From the NCBI GenBank assembly GCA_947626035.1, contig CANQQR010000005.1, positions 1 through 54,770 on the forward strand: a stretch of 54,770 nucleotides of DNA. Reading direction: 5' to 3'. Below are positions 42,756 to 51,767 of the stretch, in pieces. Origin of the DNA: an uncultured Bacilli bacterium. Its GTDB lineage: Bacteria > Bacillota_I > Bacilli_A > RF39 > UBA660. A model generated the notes under the pieces. It made no database searches. It worked only from the letters and a program-made list of their open reading frames with translations, and was not told the DNA's origin. Position 1 is the stretch's first letter; each line of letters begins with the position of its first letter. The translations under genes were made by a program, and so were the position numbers.

Positions 42756-45700
42756 TTATAATGTTTCATTTCTTTCTGTTTCATATGAATGTATGTTAAG
42801 CATTTCTACAGTATAAAATTCTTCTAGCATGTTTACTAGTTCGTCTCCTACGTAATACCTTAACAAGTCTATCATTTCTTTACTTTTTTTTGATTTTATT
42901 ATTGTTTCATAGTTTGCTATCATTTCTTGAAATCCTGATAATGCATCTCTTGTGTAGTATCTTATTCCATGTCCATAGAAAGGATTAATTGTTTCGTTTT
43001 GTTCAGTTGATAGTAACCCACTTCTAAATTTTCCGTAGGTTATTGCATCTAAAATATCACTTATTGCTGTAAAAGCATCATATTCGTATCTCATTATTAC
43101 ATCGACCATTTCAGCTTGCTCAACTTCTCTTTTTTGTTTTATAAATTCTTCTAGTGTGAATGTGCTAGAGAATATTAGGTCTAGTGTTTCTTCACTGTAG
43201 CCTTTTTCTATGTATTTTCTTTTTTGTTCTTCCTTTGTGCTTTGTAGTAGTGAGTTTATTTCTTCTGTGTTAGTTTGTGCTGCTTCTAAAGATATATATC
43301 TTGTTATTATTTCTCTTGCATTCTTTTTGGCTTCTTCTTTTATTCTTTCTGCATTTTTAGCATATTCTTCTAATTTTTTCATCCAATCTTCAGAAGATGC
43401 AATTCTTGATATTATACTTTCGTATTGTTCTGGAAGTTTATAGTCGGTTAAGAAGAAGTGTAAAGCATGTCCTGTTTCATGATTTAGTGTACTTATAGTT
43501 GTGTCTGATACTACTACGCTTTTCATTCTTGGGTTAAAATAACCTCCGTCTTTTTCTTTTTTGTATGTAAAGTCATTATTTTTTTTCTTTATTTCTATTA
43601 GTAGTTTTAGTTCTTCAATGAATATTGGGTTTACACTAGTAGTATATCTATAGGAAGTAACGAGTGCTTCTATTAGGTCTTTGTCACTTTGGCCATCATT
43701 TAGAAATAGTTCTCTTAGTTCTTGTAGTAAGGGTTCAACAGTAGGTGTAGTTATTATTCCATCACAGTATTTTTCATTTGCTATTGTTCTTGACATTTCG
43801 TCACAGTTAAAGCTTTTGTAGCTTATGTTTATTGGCGTATCAGTTATTCCTAAAAGTTTTAGTTCTGTAAATACGTTAGGATTTGATTTAAGAGTTGTGC
43901 TTAGTATTTTGTTTAGGGTAGTTTCTTTATCTGTTTGAATTAGATAATATAAAAGATTTTTTCTATCTTTGTCTACTTTAAGTAAATCTTTTTCTTCAAG
44001 AGTGTCAAGGCTTTCTTGTAAATCACTTTTTGCCATTTGTATGTATAGCCTAGCTTTTAATTCATTGTCTTCTATTTTACATGATATTTTTTCTAGATGT
44101 ACGTCCATTTTCTTTTTAGTGGCTTCTATTAAGTAACTTAAATAATTTGTTTCTTTATTTGGGTAGTTCATTAGTAGTTCTAATTTAGCTAAAGACACTA
44201 AATCAAATCTATTATATTTCACTAGTATTTCTAGTGTTTTTTGTGAAGTTATACCACCTTTAAATTTTGGTGTAAGGTTTGATTCTAAGAGAGACTCTAA
44301 TACGGTTTTACCGTTACGAACTTTTAGTAGTATTTCTTCGTCAGCGTTTAGTAGTAATTTTTTGTGTCCTTTATCAAAATATTCTAATAGTTTATTTATT
44401 TGTGTTATTTGGTCTAGGTTAACTGCTTCTAAGAATTGGTCGTTGTTTAGGTATTTTTCTAGTTCATTAGGATGCATAAATAGTTCACTTATTATTTTTG
44501 CATTTAAGACGTCATAGCGGTTGTATTTAATACAGTAATCCATTATTCTTAAATCTCTTTTTACAGTTTGATTTATACAAATATTAAATTTTTTGTTTTG
44601 CATTAGTAGGTCTATTAATTTTTGGTTATTTCCTACATCTTTGTATAAAAATTCTTCGTTTGTTCCACTAAATATGTTTTGGTTATATTTTACTAATGTT
44701 AATATTCCATCAAAATATTTACATATGTCATATTGATATGATGGGGTTATGTTATTTTTTATTAAATACTCTAATACTGTTATGTTGCCATCAATTTTTG
44801 ATAGTAATTCTTCTGTGGTTAAGTCTTCTATTTTTATTTGATTGTTTTTTATTTGATTTATTATTGATACTTTTGGAACTAAATATTTTTCTAAGTTATT
44901 TATATCTATTTCTTTTAAGGATGTTACTGGGATGCCATTTATTTGCGCTAGATATTCTTTTAGTTTTTGTTCTATTTCTTTATTATAAAAATATTTTATT
45001 GTTATGTCTTTGTCGATTTCATACATACGTATAAATAAAGGTTTTTCTGGTTTTGAATTTGAAAATATTGAGGTTGAAAATAAATTATAAGATGCAGTTT
45101 TTTCAAATTCTATATTGTTTTTTAGTAGTAATATGTTAGCGGTTGCAACTGCATTGTTGTTTTGATATAAAGTTAAATTTTCAAAATTAATATTTTCTCC
45201 ATTTTTGTATTTTTCTATTAATAAGTTTAAGTAGTTATTATTTTGATTTGGAGAATTTAGTAATAATTCTATGTTCATATTTAATAATTTGTCATATTGT
45301 TTTGTTTTATAAAGTATTTCTGCTATTTTTTCACTGTTTTTTGTTTCATAGTTTAGTCTAAAATTAGGGTATGCTTGTTCTATTGTTTCTAGTAATGTTT
45401 TACCATTTTGTGTGATGTATGTTAAACAATATTCGTTTGCATTTTCCATTAAGTCTAATCTTCCTATTTCACTTAAGCAATTATATAATAGTTGTGGGTC
45501 ATTAACTTTTGGTATGATTTGTGATATGTTTTCGCTTGTTTTTAGTAGTTTTTCTATTAGATATTCGCCATTTTCTTTTTCAAATAGTTTATAAATTGCA
45601 TAAGTTGGTAGTGCTTGTGCACATTTAAATGGGTCTATTTTATATAATTTTTCTATTAAAGTAATACCATTTTCTTTTTGTAATAGTAAGTCAGAATCGT

Positions 45701-45932
45701 AATATTCATTTAAGATATAGTTATGGTTAATTGTGTAAAGAAGTAAGTTATAGTTTCTTGATATATGTTTTAGTATTTTAGTGCTATATATTGTCAATTT
45801 TTCTTGTATTATATATTCAAAATATGTTTGTCCATTTTGATCTTTTAAATATAGGTCTTCTATTTCTATTTCATTTTCAAATATGCTAAGTGTATTTTCT
45901 TTTAATTCTTCTATTCTTTTATAATCATTCAT
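42756..45932 (-). CDS. Giant helical-repeat protein with zincin (HExxH) motif
   Basis: The 1058-residue product begins with about 700 residues of degenerate helical repeats with an ankyrin-like feel (each with phrases such as TILEKLLK, YNRYDVLNAKIISELFMHPNE, GKTVLESLLESN). The C-terminal third holds a metallopeptidase-like site: H818-E819-T-G-H822 in TTISTLNHETGHALHF, preceded by NPRMKSVVVSD and followed by a helical part with a conserved-looking YGHGIRYYTRDALSGFQEMIANYE. There is no signal peptide, so it acts inside unless exported by another route. It heads a seven-gene operon; GAGGTAATGAT precedes the ATG. The substrate is unknown. Confidence 0.8.
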   Translation of the reverse strand: MNDYKRIEELKENTLSIFENEIEIEDLYLKDQNGQTYFEYIIQEKLTIYSTKILKHISRNYNLLLYTINHNYILNEYYDSDLLLQKENGITLIEKLYKIDPFKCAQALPTYAIYKLFEKENGEYLIEKLLKTSENISQIIPKVNDPQLLYNCLSEIGRLDLMENANEYCLTYITQNGKTLLETIEQAYPNFRLNYETKNSEKIAEILYKTKQYDKLLNMNIELLLNSPNQNNNYLNLLIEKYKNGENINFENLTLYQNNNAVATANILLLKNNIEFEKTASYNLFSTSIFSNSKPEKPLFIRMYEIDKDITIKYFYNKEIEQKLKEYLAQINGIPVTSLKEIDINNLEKYLVPKVSIINQIKNNQIKIEDLTTEELLSKIDGNITVLEYLIKNNITPSYQYDICKYFDGILTLVKYNQNIFSGTNEEFLYKDVGNNQKLIDLLMQNKKFNICINQTVKRDLRIMDYCIKYNRYDVLNAKIISELFMHPNELEKYLNNDQFLEAVNLDQITQINKLLEYFDKGHKKLLLNADEEILLKVRNGKTVLESLLESNLTPKFKGGITSQKTLEILVKYNRFDLVSLAKLELLMNYPNKETNYLSYLIEATKKKMDVHLEKISCKIEDNELKARLYIQMAKSDLQESLDTLEEKDLLKVDKDRKNLLYYLIQTDKETTLNKILSTTLKSNPNVFTELKLLGITDTPINISYKSFNCDEMSRTIANEKYCDGIITTPTVEPLLQELRELFLNDGQSDKDLIEALVTSYRYTTSVNPIFIEELKLLIEIKKKNNDFTYKKEKDGGYFNPRMKSVVVSDTTISTLNHETGHALHFFLTDYKLPEQYESIISRIASSEDWMKKLEEYAKNAERIKEEAKKNAREIITRYISLEAAQTNTEEINSLLQSTKEEQKRKYIEKGYSEETLDLIFSSTFTLEEFIKQKREVEQAEMVDVIMRYEYDAFTAISDILDAITYGKFRSGLLSTEQNETINPFYGHGIRYYTRDALSGFQEMIANYETIIKSKKSKEMIDLLRYYVGDELVNMLEEFYTVEMLNIHSYETERNETL

Positions 45933-45963
45933 ATCATTACCTCACTATATTTATTATAGCATA

Positions 45964-46500
45964 TCAAGGTCTTTTTGTAACTTTTTCATTTAATTTAAGG
46001 TCATTATAGTACTTTTTATAGTAGATATAATCTGATTCTTTGTAACAAACAAGTATGATTTTGTCAAAGTTATCTGCATTTTTTAGTGATTCTTCTATAG
46101 AAATTTTAGCACTGACGCTTATTGGTACACAGTATATTCCGGCTCCTAGACAAGGGAATGCAATTCTTTTTAAGTTATTTTCTTTTGCAAGTTTGAATGA
46201 ATTTATGTAACATTTTCTTAGTAGTTCTTCTTTGTTTTTTTCATTTAAATCGTACCATTTTGGGGCTACTGTATGGATTATGTATTTTGCTTTTAAGTTG
46301 TAGCCTTTAGTTATTTTTGCTTCGCCAGTTGCACATCCGTTTAGTTTTTTACATGCTTCACTTAGTTCTTTACCAGCTTTTTGGTGTATAATACCATCTA
46401 CGCCTCCACCGCCCATTAACATATTATTTGCTGCGTTTACTATCGCATCAACTTCAAGATTAGTTATATCTTCTTTTATTATTTCAATTTTATTATTCAT
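45964..46500 (-). CDS. Macrodomain (O-acetyl-ADP-ribose deacetylase-like) protein
   Basis: The 178-residue single macrodomain shows DAIVNAANNMLMGGGGVDGIIHQKAG near residue 18, CATGEAKITKGYNLKAKYIIHTVAPKW near 56 and FPCLGAGIYCVPISVSAKI near 112. These ADP-ribose-binding loops match the MacroD/YmdB branch, which removes acetyl or ADP-ribose groups. AAAGGAGGTTAAAGTAAAC precedes the ATG. Monocistronic with a good promoter. Confidence 0.93.
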   Translation of the reverse strand: MNNKIEIIKEDITNLEVDAIVNAANNMLMGGGGVDGIIHQKAGKELSEACKKLNGCATGEAKITKGYNLKAKYIIHTVAPKWYDLNEKNKEELLRKCYINSFKLAKENNLKRIAFPCLGAGIYCVPISVSAKISIEESLKNADNFDKIILVCYKESDYIYYKKYYNDLKLNEKVTKRP

Positions 46501-46545
46501 GTTTACTTTAACCTCCTTTAACTTTAATACTTCTAATACAATTTC

Positions 46546-46574
46546 ATTGTAGCATACAAATATTCGTTATGCAA
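46546..46574 (-). promoter_or_regulatory. Promoter of the macrodomain gene
   Basis: TTGCAT (46574-46569), 17-base spacer, TACAAT (46551-46546) with TGC in front of the -10 box. Confidence 0.7.
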
Positions 46575-46589
46575 GTATTTTTTTTTAAA

Positions 46590-46625
46590 ATTTTAAAAGG
46601 AATGAAAGCTTAATTTTTTCATTCC
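46590..46625 (-). terminator. Intrinsic terminator after the XRE gene at 46619
   Basis: GGAATGAAA (46625-46617) pairs with TTTCATTCC (46607-46599) and T follows. The stem includes the stop codon of the gene. Confidence 0.8.
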
Positions 46626-47767
46626 ATAAATATGCTTTTGAATGTGTTTTCTATAAAGATGCCATCATTCATTTTGTTTTCTAGGTATTTATTAAAGTTG
46701 TTTTTATTAATTTCATTTTTTACTATATAACTATAGTTAGGGTATAACTCTTCTGTTTGTTTTCTACTTACTGAGTATGTTTGACCACTAAAGTTAAATG
46801 TGATTTGTTCTACGTTACCAATTAAGGCAAATATTGATACAGTATTATATAGAAGTGATTTTTCTAAATATTGATTTTCATTTATATACCAGTCTGTTAT
46901 ATTATAGTTAATTACTAATTCTAAGTTTTCGCTGTTAATCATAAAAATGTAGCTATATTCTGATAGTGGCAAATCGTCTATTAAATGACTTATGTTACTG
47001 TTATTACCAATATATTTATTTTTGTATTTTATTATGTTTTCTATACCTGACTTTTCTCTATTAAATGGGGTTAGTGGTATATTATCTATGTTGTACTCTT
47101 TTTTAGTATCAATTATGTAATACTCATTTTTTGTATTTCTGTTTATTCTATATACGTTACATAGTGGCGACTCATAAAGTATTATGTTGTCTGTAGTTTT
47201 TATTAGGTAAGAAAATCTTGGGGCTACTTTATTTAATACAACATTTGAATAATCAAGTAGTATCATTAGTGTTAGTCCTATTACAAAATAGCTTATTCCT
47301 AGAAGTATTTTTTTTAAAATAGTATTTCTTTTTATATTAATAAAACCTAAAGCTGATAATAATAATCCCATTACTGAAAATATAGAACCCCAGCTACTTT
47401 CGGTAGGAAAAACTGAAAAAGCATTAAAGATTAAAAATATACCTAAAAGCATGATAAATTTGGCTATTTTTCGATTTTTCTCATTGACTATTTTATTTGA
47501 ATAGTTAAAAGTATCTATTATATTTTGTTCTAATTTTTCTTGATATTCTTTTTCTTTAACTTTTTCTCCACTTAATAAATCGTTAACAGTTATTTTTAAT
47601 ATTTTACATAAGTCTAACATTATGGATGCATCAGGTAATCCTTTTCCACATTCCCATTTAGATACTGCTTTGTAAGTTATTCCTAGTTTTTCTGCAAGTT
47701 CTTCTTGTGTTAATTTTTGTTCTTTTCTACATGACGATATAAATTTACCTATTTTTTCTTGGTTCAT
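46619..47767 (-). CDS. XRE regulator with membrane segments and outer domain
   Basis: The 382-residue product has an XRE domain (MNQEKIGKFISSCRKEQKLT, QEELAEKLGITYKAVSKWECG), then three to four membrane segments between about 105 and 190, then an outer domain of about 190 residues with several Tyr/Asn-rich strands. ATG at 47767 follows AAAGGAGCAATAAAT; a start at 47791 has no site. It belongs with 32173 and 34167 to one paralogue group. Signal and target unknown. Confidence 0.83.
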   Translation of the reverse strand: MNQEKIGKFISSCRKEQKLTQEELAEKLGITYKAVSKWECGKGLPDASIMLDLCKILKITVNDLLSGEKVKEKEYQEKLEQNIIDTFNYSNKIVNEKNRKIAKFIMLLGIFLIFNAFSVFPTESSWGSIFSVMGLLLSALGFINIKRNTILKKILLGISYFVIGLTLMILLDYSNVVLNKVAPRFSYLIKTTDNIILYESPLCNVYRINRNTKNEYYIIDTKKEYNIDNIPLTPFNREKSGIENIIKYKNKYIGNNSNISHLIDDLPLSEYSYIFMINSENLELVINYNITDWYINENQYLEKSLLYNTVSIFALIGNVEQITFNFSGQTYSVSRKQTEELYPNYSYIVKNEINKNNFNKYLENKMNDGIFIENTFKSIFME

Positions 47768-47840
47768 ATTTATTGCTCCTTTCGAGAACAACTATATACT
47801 TTTAACACAATTTTTTACACCTACAGTTGGTAGAGTTTGA

Positions 47841-48842
47841 TTATGAGACTTTCTTTCCTGTTATATGTTTCATTCCTTCTCTTAAGTTCACAAATATACC
47901 TACTAATGTAATAATGCCTACAGTAAGTAATGCTAGAAGGGCAGCTTTGTAATATATCGAAATATAAGAAAGAATTGCTATAAGAAAGAAACAAACATAT
48001 ATTGTCACAAAATAAGCTTTGTAAGTATTTTTGTAAGTAACGAGTTGCTCAGATTCATCCGCATTATCAATCAATTTTTTTGCAGATTTTAAATCAAATA
48101 CTGATATATTCGGAATGATATTTGCTTTGATGAAAATTTTATTAGTTTTCGCTATAATTATAATGTATGTAAAGATTGTAATTATTGAAAATAGTAGACT
48201 TAACAATAAAAGTATATTTGTTTTTATATCAGTATTATTTAAATTTGCTTTTTTGATTACATTTGTAATTGCAGCTATAAGGAAGAAAGAAATTATTAAA
48301 ACACTTGAAAAAATAAGAATTAGATAGCCAAATGCTATTTCGACTTTTTCAAAAGTAGCATCGTCTTCTCCATTCCATTTTGAAAGAAGATGTTTTTCTT
48401 TAAAGTAAAGTGGAATACAGACTGTAATAACTATTAAAAAACCTAAAATTAATAACCATGGTGCAACATTTTTACTAAATATTGTGATAATAGTATTTAC
48501 TTTTGCTTTTGTTAAATAATTGTGTAACATATTACTTGTAAAAATAAGGATGCATCCTAAAATCATTCCAATAGACATATAAGTTAACAGGAATTTTAAT
48601 GAAGAAACAGGTTTATTTTCAACTACTTTCTTTACCTTTTTTTCTTCTTTTTGTGAATAGAAGATGTCTTCAACTTTTGCATTACAAACTTCTGCAATTT
48701 TTAGGGCGAGTGTTATTGTGGGTGTGTAGTCTTCTTGTTCTATTAAACATATTGTTCTTCCTGATACACCGCACAAGCGGCCCATTTCTTGCTGTGTCAC
48801 ATTTAGTTTTGTTCTGTATTTTTTTAATCGGTTTTTTAGCAT
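47841..48842 (-). CDS. XRE regulator with six-segment membrane domain
   Basis: The 333-residue product has an N-terminal XRE domain of the short YgzD/YozG kind (NVTQQEMGRLCGVSGRTICLIEQEDYTPTI) and about seven membrane segments in the rest, with VAPWLLILGFLIVITVCIPLYFKEK and ILIFSSVLIISFFLIAAI among them. These proteins resemble regulators with a DUF3796- or ABC-like membrane part; the family is not certain. AAGGAGGTACGTTATA precedes the ATG. A -35/-10 pair and an inverted repeat lie upstream. Confidence 0.78.
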   Translation of the reverse strand: MLKNRLKKYRTKLNVTQQEMGRLCGVSGRTICLIEQEDYTPTITLALKIAEVCNAKVEDIFYSQKEEKKVKKVVENKPVSSLKFLLTYMSIGMILGCILIFTSNMLHNYLTKAKVNTIITIFSKNVAPWLLILGFLIVITVCIPLYFKEKHLLSKWNGEDDATFEKVEIAFGYLILIFSSVLIISFFLIAAITNVIKKANLNNTDIKTNILLLLSLLFSIITIFTYIIIIAKTNKIFIKANIIPNISVFDLKSAKKLIDNADESEQLVTYKNTYKAYFVTIYVCFFLIAILSYISIYYKAALLALLTVGIITLVGIFVNLREGMKHITGKKVS

Positions 48843-48861
48843 TATAACGTACCTCCTTAGG

Positions 48862-48883
48862 ATTATACACTAAGAGTGATAAT
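48862..48883 (-). promoter_or_regulatory. Inverted repeat between promoter and start of the XRE gene at 47841
   Basis: ATTATaCACT (48862-48871, plus strand) and AGTGATAAT (48875-48883) are inverted copies apart from one extra base. The place, between the -10 box and the ribosome site, suits an autorepressor site. Confidence 0.4.
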
Positions 48884-48900
48884 CAATAACTTTTGTTATG

Positions 48901-48929
48901 ATTTTACCCGTTACTTGTTATGTTGTCAA
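48901..48929 (-). promoter_or_regulatory. Promoter of the XRE gene at 47841
   Basis: TTGACA (48929-48924), 17-base spacer, TAAAAT (48906-48901) on the minus strand. Confidence 0.7.
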
Positions 48930-48973
48930 TTGTTTTTAAAATTATTTTTTTGCTTATATTTTTTCTATTTTTG

Positions 48974-49303
48974 TTATAATTTATTTCTTTCGTCATTTAT
49001 GCTTTTAATAATTACCTCATACCTAATCAAAATATTATCTGACAACATCGATTCCATTCCTATTTGTCTATTAGGTATTAATTCGTTTTTTATCTCATCT
49101 AATAAATTATGTATTCTTAATGAATTATCATGAGTAACAATATCTAAGTTTTTATTTTTATAATAATACTTAATCCATTTTAATAATTCATTTAATACTA
49201 TTTCGTAATCTTCTTTTACTTCTTTTAATGAGTCCAAATCAATAGCAATTCTTAAATTACCAATAATATTAGCGAAATCACTTATCAATTTTTGATTAAT
49301 CAT
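48974..49303 (-). CDS. Small helical protein, unknown function
   Basis: The 109-residue product looks wholly helical, without membrane segments (FANIIGNLRIAIDLDSLKEV, YEIVLNELLKWIKYYYKNKN). AAGAGGTAAAT precedes the ATG, and it follows the ABC permease gene by 22 bases, so it is probably the fourth gene of the GntR operon. Family not recognised. Confidence 0.7.
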   Translation of the reverse strand: MINQKLISDFANIIGNLRIAIDLDSLKEVKEDYEIVLNELLKWIKYYYKNKNLDIVTHDNSLRIHNLLDEIKNELIPNRQIGMESMLSDNILIRYEVIIKSINDERNKL

Positions 49304-49325
49304 ATATTTACCTCTTTTTCATTTT

Positions 49326-49958
49326 TTAAAATTCTTTTTTACTAAATATTTTTTCTGATATTTTATATGATATATAGACCATAATAATCATTATTAGAGT
49401 TAAAATTATTATTAAATAGTTTTCTAGGAAAGAGAGTGACTTTGCAATAAATTCTATGTTTATGTAAGAAGATAGTAAAGTAATTAGGAATATAAAACCA
49501 AATACGATTAAAAATATTGCAATTCTAGCTTTTTCTACACCAAGTTTATAAATTATTGGGTATGTGAAACTTAGTACTAGTAGTGTTCCAAATAGTGAGC
49601 CAAACATTGATACTAATGTTTCTTCAAAGTTAATTGTTTTTGTGTTTACGTATGATATTATAAATGATAGTAGTAAAGTTATAATAGTTACTATGATAGT
49701 CATTAGTATTGTTGCTATGTATTTTCCTTTTACATTGTTTTTTCTTCCGTCAGGAAAAGATATACTATATGCATCCCAGTTATTATAAGCGTCATAGCTA
49801 AATGTTGATATCATTACCATTACACTCATAAATGGTAGTATGAAAGATACATCAATTTCGCCCATTAGGCCCATTATGGCATAAACTATAATTAATATTC
49901 CTAGTAATTTAAAGTTACTTTTAATCATTAATAAATCTTTTTTTATAAAACCAATCAT
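49326..49958 (-). CDS. ABC-2-type permease
   Basis: The 210-residue product has six membrane segments and the MIGFIKKDLLMIKSN start common to the ABC-2 permeases of YtrA-type operons. YDAYNNWDAYSISFPDGRKNNVKGKYIATI is the usual cytoplasmic loop. It pairs with the ATPase directly upstream, whose stop shares one base with its start. Substrate unknown, often antimicrobial peptides or cell-envelope compounds. Confidence 0.85.
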   Translation of the reverse strand: MIGFIKKDLLMIKSNFKLLGILIIVYAIMGLMGEIDVSFILPFMSVMVMISTFSYDAYNNWDAYSISFPDGRKNNVKGKYIATILMTIIVTIITLLLSFIISYVNTKTINFEETLVSMFGSLFGTLLVLSFTYPIIYKLGVEKARIAIFLIVFGFIFLITLLSSYINIEFIAKSLSFLENYLIIILTLIMIIMVYISYKISEKIFSKKEF

Positions 49959-50812
49959 TATTCTTCCCCCTTTATCATTAAAATCATGAGATCATCTAAG
50001 GTTATTTTGTCTATTATTTTGATATCATATTTTGTTTTAAATTCTTTTTTGTTTTGGATTAGTACTTCATATTCGTATTTTGTTTTTTTATATTTTACGT
50101 AATCTTGTTTGTTTATTTTGCTAAATTCTTTTTCAGTGCATTTTACTATACCATATTCGTCTAATATTTCGTCTTTTGTTTTAGATAGTATTATTTTTCC
50201 ATCGTTTATAAATGTTATGTAGTCCGCGATGTGTTCTAGGTCAGTTGTGATGTGGCTTGATAATAGAATTGAACAGTCTTCGTTTTCTATAAAGTTTTGA
50301 AATATTTCAATTACTTCTGCACGTGCGATTGGGTCTAGACCGCTAGTGGGTTCGTCTAGTATTAGAAGTTTTGGATGGTGTGATAAGGCTGTTATTATTT
50401 CTAGTTTTTTTCTCATTCCTTTTGAGAATGTTTTTATTTGTTTGTTAGTTAGTAGTGAGAATTGTTTTAAGTAATTATAATAAAGTGATGTGTCCCAGCT
50501 TTTGTATATGCCTTTCATTATTTTGTTTATATCGTTTGGTGTTAGTATTTCTGGAAAGAATATGTCGTCTAGTACTACACCTATTTCTTCTTTTATATTT
50601 TTATCGTTTTTTATGTTTTGATTAAATATTTTTATTTCTCCTGAGTTAGATTTTATGATGTTTAGTATTAGTTTTAGTGTTGTTGTTTTTCCTGCTCCAT
50701 TTTCGCCAATGAAACCCATAATCATACCTTTAGGAAGATTAAAGGTTACGTTTTTTAGTTCAAAGTTATCATATTTTTTGCATAAGTTTTTTATTTCTAA
50801 GACATTTTCCAT
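49958..50812 (-). CDS. ABC transporter ATPase (YtrB/BcrA type)
   Basis: The 284-residue product has Walker A GENGAGKTTTLKL near 37, signature TFSKGMRKKLEI near 131, Walker B LLILDEPTSGLDP near 150 and SSHITTDLEHIADY for the switch region, plus a C-terminal regulatory extension of about 80 residues. It powers the ABC-2 permease encoded next. It starts one base after the GntR stop codon, so the operon is tightly coupled. Confidence 0.92.
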   Translation of the reverse strand: MENVLEIKNLCKKYDNFELKNVTFNLPKGMIMGFIGENGAGKTTTLKLILNIIKSNSGEIKIFNQNIKNDKNIKEEIGVVLDDIFFPEILTPNDINKIMKGIYKSWDTSLYYNYLKQFSLLTNKQIKTFSKGMRKKLEIITALSHHPKLLILDEPTSGLDPIARAEVIEIFQNFIENEDCSILLSSHITTDLEHIADYITFINDGKIILSKTKDEILDEYGIVKCTEKEFSKINKQDYVKYKKTKYEYEVLIQNKKEFKTKYDIKIIDKITLDDLMILMIKGEE

Positions 50813-50813
50813 T

Positions 50814-51188
50814 TTATTTTTCCTCCCATAATATATTTATCATTTCATTTATTGTTTTTTTGTCTATGTTATTTATTTTTGCTATACCTATTATGTTATC
50901 AAGTAAAGTTTCTATTTTGTTTAGTTGTTCTTCATGTGCTAGGGATTTGTTTATTTTTGCAACATAGAAGCCTTTTGATGGAACATTTTTTAGGTAGCCA
51001 TCTTTTACTAGTTCTTCGTAAGCGTTTTTTGTGGTTATTACGCTACATCGTAGGTCTTTTGCTAAGGTTCTTATTGATGGCATTAATTCGTTTTCTTTTA
51101 GTTCGTTTGAAACTATTTTTACTTTTATTTGTTCTTTTATTTGTTCATATATAGGAACACCACTAGAGTTACTTATTATTATTTCCAT
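50814..51188 (-). CDS. GntR-family regulator (YtrA subfamily)
   Basis: The 124-residue product has the GntR winged helix-turn-helix (PIYEQIKEQIKVKIVSNELKENELMPSIRTLAKDLRCS to KGFYVAKI) and only the short two-helix C-terminal part of the YtrA subfamily. These regulators control ABC operons in cis. Inverted and direct repeats of TGTATATA overlap its promoter, which fits autorepression released by a ligand of the transporter. Confidence 0.92.
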   Translation of the reverse strand: MEIIISNSSGVPIYEQIKEQIKVKIVSNELKENELMPSIRTLAKDLRCSVITTKNAYEELVKDGYLKNVPSKGFYVAKINKSLAHEEQLNKIETLLDNIIGIAKINNIDKKTINEMINILWEEK

Positions 51189-51200
51189 TTTCCACCTCTT

Positions 51201-51240
51201 TGTATATATTAATTATATACAGTTTATATACAGTTGTCAA
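51201..51240 (-). promoter_or_regulatory. Consensus promoter with GntR operator
   Basis: TTGACA (51240-51235), 17-base spacer and TATAAT (51217-51212) match consensus. TGTATATA and TATATACA (51201-51208, 51214-51221) form a palindrome over the -10 box, and a third TATATACA lies 11 bases upstream (51225-51232). Binding by the YtrA-type protein would block the promoter. Confidence 0.75.
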
Positions 51241-51253
51241 TGTTTTATTGTAT

Positions 51254-51287
51254 TAAAAAAAGCAAATCACTTTTTTAGCGTTTGCTT
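51254..51287 (-). terminator. Intrinsic terminator after the Alg13-like gene
   Basis: AAGCAAA (51287-51281) pairs with TTTGCTT (51266-51260), followed by T. Confidence 0.75.
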
Positions 51288-51767
51288 CTAGTTTTTGTCT
51301 ATAAAATCTTCAATTAGTTTTACCATGTTTTCTGTATTGCTTTTGTATTTTTTTGGTTTAAATATTTCTGCTTCTTTTAGTGCATTAGCCATTTTTGACG
51401 AATCTTTTAGTGGGATTATATAGCCCATGTTACTCAGTTCTTTTACTATTTGTAGTTGATGGTCGTTTATGTGTTCTTTGTATTTTTTTAGTCTAGGACA
51501 CGCGATTACAACTTTACCTGCATTTAGGCTATCGATTATGGTTCCTACACCTGCATGTGTTATTACTAATCTTGATTTTTTTATTAATTTTGTATATTCT
51601 TCTTTTGTAAAGTAATCTTTTGTTGTCATTAGGTCTGATTTAAATTTAGATACCCCCACTTGGGCGATTACTTCTTCATTTATGTTACCTTTTTTTATTT
51701 GTTTTTCTACTTCTATAAGTAATCTATCAAATGCTACGTCTTGTGTTCCAACTGTTACAAATATCAA
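51288..51767 (-). CDS. Alg13-like glycosyltransferase subunit
   Basis: The 159-residue product is the catalytic half of a two-part UDP-sugar transferase (Alg13/PssE/EpsF type): MIFVTVGTQDVAFDRLLIEVE at the start, VITHAGVGTIIDSLNAGKVVIACPR near 90 with the nucleotide-sugar loop, and NDHQLQIVKELSNMGYI. TTG at 51767 is chosen: the family normally begins MIFVTVGT, the GGGGGGTGG stretch just upstream can act as ribosome site, and TTG overlaps the upstream TGA by the common four-base TTGA coupling. GTG at 51776 is the alternative. It needs an Alg14 membrane partner, which is fused to the gene before it. Confidence 0.85.
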   Translation of the reverse strand: MIFVTVGTQDVAFDRLLIEVEKQIKKGNINEEVIAQVGVSKFKSDLMTTKDYFTKEEYTKLIKKSRLVITHAGVGTIIDSLNAGKVVIACPRLKKYKEHINDHQLQIVKELSNMGYIIPLKDSSKMANALKEAEIFKPKKYKSNTENMVKLIEDFIDKN

